Shown piece after piece: positions 9,566-13,410 of a DNA stretch of 13,410 bases. A model generated the notes under the pieces. It did not search any database. It had not been told where the DNA came from and saw only the letters and a list, made by a program, of their open reading frames with translations. The translations under genes were made by a program, and so were the position numbers. Location of the stretch: contig MDYQ01000019.1 in the NCBI GenBank assembly GCA_003024175.1, positions 188,001-201,410 of the forward strand. Reading direction: 5' to 3'. Numbering within the stretch: the first letter of the stretch is position 1; the number at the start of each line of letters is the position of its first letter. Source of the stretch: Planoprotostelium fungivorum. Taxonomy: Eukaryota; Evosea; Variosea; Cavosteliida; Cavosteliaceae.

Positions 9566-11220
9566 CACAGTTCTGACGAGGCATTCTTCTTGTTCCACCT
9601 GAGAAATACTCATCATCTACGGCTGAACAGATGACCCACCTCTCCATTTCGAATTGAAAAGGCACGAGATTCCCCTGTGGATTGTGTGCCATGCCCGTAT
9701 TCTTATCGTCGAATATCGCAAACACGATCTCTTCGAACCGAAACTCTCCGTATTGACCTTCCGGTCGACTGTTCTTAGGCCACCTGAGGAATTCGTTTGT
9801 CACTGCAAGAGAGGAACGTCGATGAGGATCGTGTAATGACCGATGCTCACCTCGAGATCTCATCAAAGAAGATCCTAGCCACATGACGTGGAGGACAACC
9901 GTAAGCACCACACCCGAAGGCAGAGAGAACGAGATCTACGTGTCCCCCCTGTGCCGCGATGTTGAGAATGGTCCTGATCTTCCTGCGCATGGAGGTCTCA
10001 TCCGGATGAGACATGATCGGCTCCGAATGTTCGTCTTGAAAGACGAGATGAGGTCTGCGAACGGCGGCCACGCTGATGAACGGAAATCTCATGGGATGCT
10101 CCATGAAGGCGTAACCCTCGGATTCTTCTCTTCGAAAGACGAGGGCGTGGGGTGTGTGGATTCCTCCGTATTCGGGCATAGGGTACTCCCAGTTTCGATT
10201 CTGATCCAACTGATAGGGGTCGGACAGACACTGGAAGAGGTTTGTCCTCCGGAATAGATTCTCCTCCTGAGCGCCAGCACCATCTGTGCATATGTCAGTG
10301 TGGAGAGGTGATGATTATCGATGATGGATGAGTGAAGGGTGATGATGGATGAGCGGTGATGATGAACCCACGTTCCCAACCTCCTCCGGGGTGAGACAGG
10401 GAAGCCATATTTAGAATAGCTGGCTTCCTACCGTTCGCCGTCATCTCCATGGCGATGGTCAGGCAATCGCCTTGTACGACCTACGGACATCAGATTCATT
10501 CTATCGTCATTCTCTACAAGATCTCCTCACACTGATCTTCAACGAACGATCACTGATCGGGGCTTCTTCCTTCGTCTTCTCTTCTCTGTCCATCTCTTCC
10601 CCTTTGTCGCTCTCTTCTCTCTTCTCCCTCCCTTCCGTTGTTACCGATTCTCGGCTGGACTTCCTCTTCCTCGGAATGACAGAAACGAAGGGATGATCTT
10701 CATGGTACATCCTCGTGGTCTCGGCGCTCTGAATCATCTCTCTCTGAGAGAGGGAGACTGACTGTGAACATTGGTGAGAAGCTGAGGTTTGGAACTCGTC
10801 TAGCTCACCTTTCCATCGGGTAGCCAATACATTCCTCTCAGACAAGCTTCGATTGTGCCTCTCTATAATGTGTCATCATTCGATTGTGATGGTGTGCGTA
10901 AGTTGACGAACCTGAACGAGCTGTCTGAGATTCTTGATGAGCCCAAACTGTTTGGTATCGTGAAACTTCTGCTTCTGAATGGTCCACTGTTGGTCAGAAA
11001 AGATGGTCCTCCTGATGGTTTCACTTGCTCGGGTGCATTCTGGACGAGCGTACAACTCTGGGAATACCTCTTCATACGATTTCGCTTCACCACCACAAGG
11101 TGCCAAGATTCCAAATGGAAGATGTCTTGCCGCTGTGCCTTCAAAGAGTAAGTCCAGAAAAGCTCTCTGTCTCTTACCTTTTCCGTGTTGAATCGTCTTT
11201 TTCCTACGTGTGTTGCTCAT
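9565..11220 (-). CDS. Microbial-type PARG-like protein (TIGR02452 family) with N-terminal extension
   Basis: Likely ADP-ribosyl hydrolase or binder of the macrodomain fold. Exons: 11220-10912, 10860-10809, 10757-10531, 10480-10372, 10283-9851, 9783-9640, 9598-9565; about 435 residues. The core starts near the helix REMIQSAETTRMY, then QGDCLTIA (about 200-206), ILNMASLSHPGGGW and QEENLFRRTNL. GGG (228-230), seven residues, then QEE (238-240) matches the PARG signature GGG-X6-8-QEE. Further family blocks are HTPHALVFR, SAFGCGAYGCPP and EEIVFAIFDD. The last six exons are well supported by conservation. The first exon (residues 1-103) and its junction (intron 10911-10861, atypical GTTCGT donor) are tentative; a strong GTAAGA donor at 11178 may remove 39 bp more. 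A Lys/Glu/Arg-rich stretch (about 150-190) sits between the leading helix and the catalytic core. Confidence 0.85.
10320..10353. repeat. Short tandem repeat inside a PARG-like gene intron
   Basis: GATGATGGATGAG occurs at 10320-10332 and 10341-10353 (period 21), with a further partial GATGATGA at 10358. It lies wholly inside the 88-bp intron 10371-10284, which is about twice the usual intron length here, so repeat expansion may explain the extra length. Confidence 0.6.
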
Positions 11221-12138
11221 CTTGGTGATGAAATGCTTTTGTTGCGTCTCCACCACTCAAATTCACGTCAGACTGCCCTGTTCGGATCGATACGTAATGA
11301 TGATTCACGGGTAGAAGTCGAGTCAGCGGACGCTAAGACCCTTTGTTGAGGTGGCGACTGCATTAGACAGAGATGATTTATTTGGTGTAAAAGTCACTTG
11401 TAGAAAGCCGATAAACGTGGTGATGTGATGTTCGGGTGGGAAATCGCGAGCGGTGAGTCTTCTCTTTACCTACGATTCTCAGTGTCTTGCAGTTCTTGGC
11501 GGTGATCGCCTCTGCTCTGATGAATGATTGCTCGATTAGCCATATGATTATTGTACTCCTGTGCAATCTCCTTCGGCTGTTACTTTTGGAGTCATGAAGG
11601 AGATTAACCTCGTTCCTCCAACAGCTCTCAGTGTATGTCACATCCTCGCTCTGCTGTGATGATCCACCCATCACATCACAATTCAAGTCTCATCTGCACC
11701 GAGAGTGAGCCGCCGCTGGACGCTCGGACTCACCTCTTACTCAGGTATCACTGTCACCTGAGATTCACTGGAAGGGCTCGTCTCCCTTAAGAAGAGATTG
11801 ATGAAAGTTATTGCCCCAGTGCTGACAGTTGAATCGAAGAAAATGTCTGGGTTCGATATTAGGATCACATCAAGGTGAGGCTCTCTATAATCATCGCCTT
11901 TCCTACGCACATGATTACAAAAACCTATACTCGAGTGAAACGATGACCTTTAGTATTATCACCAAGATCTCTGATGGAAAATTGCACACATGTTTCATTG
12001 TATGTTGAACACCTTCTCATGTTCTTCTCAGGTTTAGTTTCATAGATGGATCACTTCTTAATAAACCAACAACCGAAACGTTCAGAATATCTTTCCATCT
12101 ATTTTCATGTTTACATCCTTGCCTATCTGTACAGTCTT
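11221..12138. other. Unresolved stretch between minus-strand genes
   Basis: About 900 bp with no gene that can be modelled. Minus-strand frames that look partly coding are 12050-11925 (includes CSTYNETCVQFSIRDLGDN) and 11949-11737 (includes DVILISNPDIFFDST, then TFINLFL), plus an open frame 11686-11378. They lie in different frames, and I could not find donor and acceptor sites joining them without stops. The region may hold a short or decayed gene, or the promoter of the PARG-like gene. Confidence 0.4.
11737..11949 (-). other. Coding-like open frame, possible exon of an unidentified gene
   Basis: A 70-codon open frame without an ATG start. It carries the run DVILISNPDIFFD, a hydrophobic strand followed by an acidic D-x-x-x-D type turn that loosely recalls the Asp-containing motifs of some glycosyltransferases. 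A GTGACA donor at 11758 and acceptor at 11695 would extend it in frame by five residues to a TGA stop near 11681. No upstream exon could be joined. Function is unknown, and the glycosyltransferase resemblance is weak. Confidence 0.3.
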
Positions 12139-13000
12139 CTATGCTTTAGCCATGATGTTGTAAGACAATGCCTTCAACTGATTCAACTTGATGAGTATGT
12201 CTTTCATTTGGCCGACCTGATTTGTTGAGCCCTCCTTCTCTCATCTTTTTCCCACCTCCATCTTGTGTTTCTCTTTTGTCCTCTTCATCTCCCTCTCCAG
12301 CCTCTTCAACTCCTTCTTCAATTTGCCATCTACCTGTGATTTGTCTTTGATCAATTTCTCTAGAGTCTGTTGCCTCTGTCCTGTCAAAACATCAACTCGA
12401 ATCACATCATATGATGAAGACATTGTGCAACATCACGTGACACGATGAGCTTGCACGGGAGATGAAGAGATGTCTCACCCATGGAATGTGATTGGCAATT
12501 GAACCTGACTGTATTCTCCTCCAGTTGTTGGTTCAGCGTCATCATGTTCCTCTCCAATTGAGTCCTCTTACTCCTCTCTTTGCGAACGGTTCTTTCCATC
12601 AACTCTCTTGTGTTCTCCAACTGCATCACAATCATCATCCATTGTCTTTGATGAGATCACCTCTCTTGTCTTCTCAGCCAGATTGGCATCCAACTTGACA
12701 ATGACTCTCTCTTTTCTATTGTTTTCTCTTGCAATCTTATTCGTTTGGAATTGTTCAGAGTAGACGACACCTGTGAAAGGTCAGTGATGTGCGATGATGG
12801 AAGATGACTACCTCAAAGCTTGCTCAGCTCTTTTCTCATCTCTCTGTTCTCCTGCTTCAAGTTTCTCATCTGAACCGTCTAATCTTCTTCTCTCGTGTTT
12901 GCCTTGTTTAATGATGCCTCCAGCTGCTGTAATCTTACGGTTGTCTTCATGAGTTTCTCCTTCAATACGTGAGATGTTGTTCCAATGTTGAATGTCTTTC
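12139..13000 (-). CDS. Coiled-coil protein, 3' part, cut by an LTR element
   Basis: C-terminal portion of a highly charged, probably coiled-coil protein of unknown function. The last four exons are clean and join in frame: 12770-12661, 12620-12479, 12380-12256, 12216-12139 (stop TAG). They encode heptad-like text such as LENTRELMERTVRKE, QLERNMMTLNQQLEEN, QTLEKLIKDKSQ, KKELKRLEREMKRTKEKH and QMKDILIKLNQLKAL. Upstream, 13000-12824 has the same character (HVLKEKLMKTT, LKQENREMRKEL) but contains in-frame TAG and TGA codons. A GTAAGA intron (12938-12879 or 12938-12870) would remove the TAG, and a GC-AG intron 12823-12771 (GCAAGC donor) would remove the TGA. Otherwise the gene is a pseudogene. At 13000 the similarity stops at the LTR boundary, so the 5' part is separated from the promoter. 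An ATG at 12950 could be a secondary start driven by the LTR. Confidence 0.55.
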
Positions 13001-13218
13001 TGTAAGACTCTAACGAGTCTAGAGTGGTCTCCTACGAGCACCCACTACCTTTCACAGCTAAAATACGAAGACGGCAGATCCGCAGATCACTGATGCGCTT
13101 CGAATGCGCGTTTATTATTTAATTCTTTACATCTACAATCACCTATTTACCGATCGACCCGAATATTTACATTATTAAATTTACAAGTGAATTACAACCT
13201 TTACTTTGCTTCCTGACA
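13001..13218 (-). repeat. 3' long terminal repeat of a retrotransposon
   Basis: On the minus strand this 218-bp AT-rich block starts TGTCAGGAAGC and ends GAGTCTTACA, so its ends are TG...CA with near-matching inverted termini (TGTCAG versus TGTAAG). An AATAAA hexamer (13116-13111) lies inside, as expected for the poly(A) signal of an LTR. It directly follows a purine-rich tract and the end of a polyprotein-like frame. The second LTR and the other target-site copy are outside the window, so the boundaries are inferred, not proven; the end at 13001 is less certain than the one at 13218. Confidence 0.65.
13111..13116 (-). promoter_or_regulatory. Candidate LTR poly(A) signal
   Basis: AATAAA on the minus strand about 100 bp into the LTR, where the R region of an LTR would normally carry the transcript's poly(A) signal. 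Support is positional only. Confidence 0.4.
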
Positions 13219-13229
13219 TTGTCCCCCTA
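13219..13229 (-). other. Polypurine tract of the LTR element
   Basis: On the minus strand TAGGGGGACAA ends exactly where the TGTCAGG start of the LTR begins. A G-rich purine tract immediately before the 3' LTR is the plus-strand primer site used by reverse transcriptase in such elements. A single C interrupts the tract. Confidence 0.6.
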
Positions 13230-13279
13230 GACTAAGAACATATTTGTTTTAGTCTACTATAAGGAGCAAAGGCTACCGT

Positions 13280-13410
13280 TTAATTCCTAGCCCTTCTCTT
13301 CTTCTTCTTTGGAGGGACTCTTGTCCTATTCTTAAAATAGTCGCGTGCCTCCGGACACCGCTTAAAGAAATCCTCAAGATGGGTACCACACTCTTCTAGG
13401 TATCCTTCGT
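13280..13410 (-). CDS. C-terminus of retrotransposon polyprotein (partial)
   Basis: An open frame enters from the right edge and ends at TAA (13282-13280), giving 42 residues. It reads EGYLEECGTHLEDFFKRCPE and then ends in a basic tail with KKKKRRAR. The first part resembles the closing helix of an integrase chromodomain (pattern W-E-P-E...L..F..R.P), and the Lys/Arg tail would suit a nuclear or DNA-binding end. The stop codon lies only about 50 bp before the polypurine tract, the usual arrangement in Ty3/gypsy elements. Too little is present to confirm the family. Confidence 0.55.
   Translation of the reverse strand, partial: EGYLEECGTHLEDFFKRCPEARDYFKNRTRVPPKKKKRRARN

Larger units (their letters stand above)
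13001..13410 (-). mobile_element. LTR retrotransposon, Ty3/gypsy (chromovirus-like), right end only
   Basis: The parts occur in the order expected for an element transcribed on the minus strand: C-terminus of a polyprotein (13410-13280), short spacer, polypurine tract (13229-13219), 3' LTR (13218-13001). The class is suggested by the TGTCAGG LTR start and a chromodomain-like tail in the protein. Most of the element lies beyond the right edge. Base composition changes to AT-rich at its boundary, unlike the flanking genes. Confidence 0.65.

Noticed and set aside
9654-10257. Plus-strand open frames over the PARG-like gene
   Set aside because: Antisense shadows of conserved minus-strand exons.
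12263-12698. Plus-strand hydrophobic open frames that resemble membrane segments
   Set aside because: They are the complement of Lys/Glu-rich coiled-coil exons, which always give Phe/Leu/Ser-rich antisense text.
13040-13100. Reading HSKRISDLRICRLRILAVK as an extra coiled-coil exon upstream of 13000
   Set aside because: It lies inside the block bounded by TG...CA ends next to a polypurine tract, so LTR sequence explains it better. I keep some doubt until the second LTR is seen.
1-13410. Search for tRNA, rRNA, CRISPR array or bacterial-type operon
   Set aside because: No cloverleaf with conserved arm motifs, no ribosomal core sequence and no regularly spaced direct repeats were seen; the genes are intron-containing and eukaryotic.

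Overview
The window is nuclear DNA from a microbial eukaryote with a compact, intron-dense genome. Genes are 100-900 bp apart. They are cut by many short GT-AG introns, mostly 36-50 bp with GTGAG-type donors; joining exons across these introns restores conserved protein families in frame. The gene set is eukaryotic: an AP-3 adaptor subunit, a secreted S10 carboxypeptidase, homeodomains, an alkaline ceramidase, a microbial-type PARG-like enzyme and a chromovirus-like LTR element. An amoebozoan-type free-living protist would fit, but the lineage cannot be fixed from this sequence alone.

Layout, left to right. 1-3292 (+): AP-3 complex beta subunit, 16 exons, 5' end outside the window. 3553-4249 (+): small multipass membrane protein resembling the PRA1 (prenylated Rab acceptor) family. 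4498-6121 (+): complete serine carboxypeptidase, 8 exons. 6122-6629: gene-free spacer with a 41-bp tandem repeat and two perfect 11-bp stem inverted repeats. 6630-7203 (+): small protein with two tandem, divergent homeodomains. 7204-7608: spacer between convergent genes. 7609-8754 (-): alkaline ceramidase, 7 exons, one intron of GC-AG type. 8755-9559: spacer without a supported gene. 9565-11220 (-): PARG-like macrodomain protein with an N-terminal extension. 11221-12138: no gene that can be modelled, though minus-strand open frames look partly coding. 12139-13000 (-): 3' part of a coiled-coil protein gene, cut at 13000 by the 3' LTR (13001-13218) of an LTR retrotransposon. The element's polypurine tract and the C-terminus of its polyprotein run off the right edge.

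The genes are not an operon and show no single pathway. Two may act in endolysosomal traffic (AP-3 beta, PRA1-like), and the carboxypeptidase and ceramidase fit lysosomal or secretory digestion and sphingolipid turnover; this is ordinary for a phagotroph and the adjacency is probably incidental. I found no convincing new defence or mobile system. The most unusual items are the tandem-homeodomain protein, the ceramidase with an extra residue in its catalytic His-Asp spacing, the extended PARG-like protein, and the LTR insertion beside or into a coiled-coil gene.
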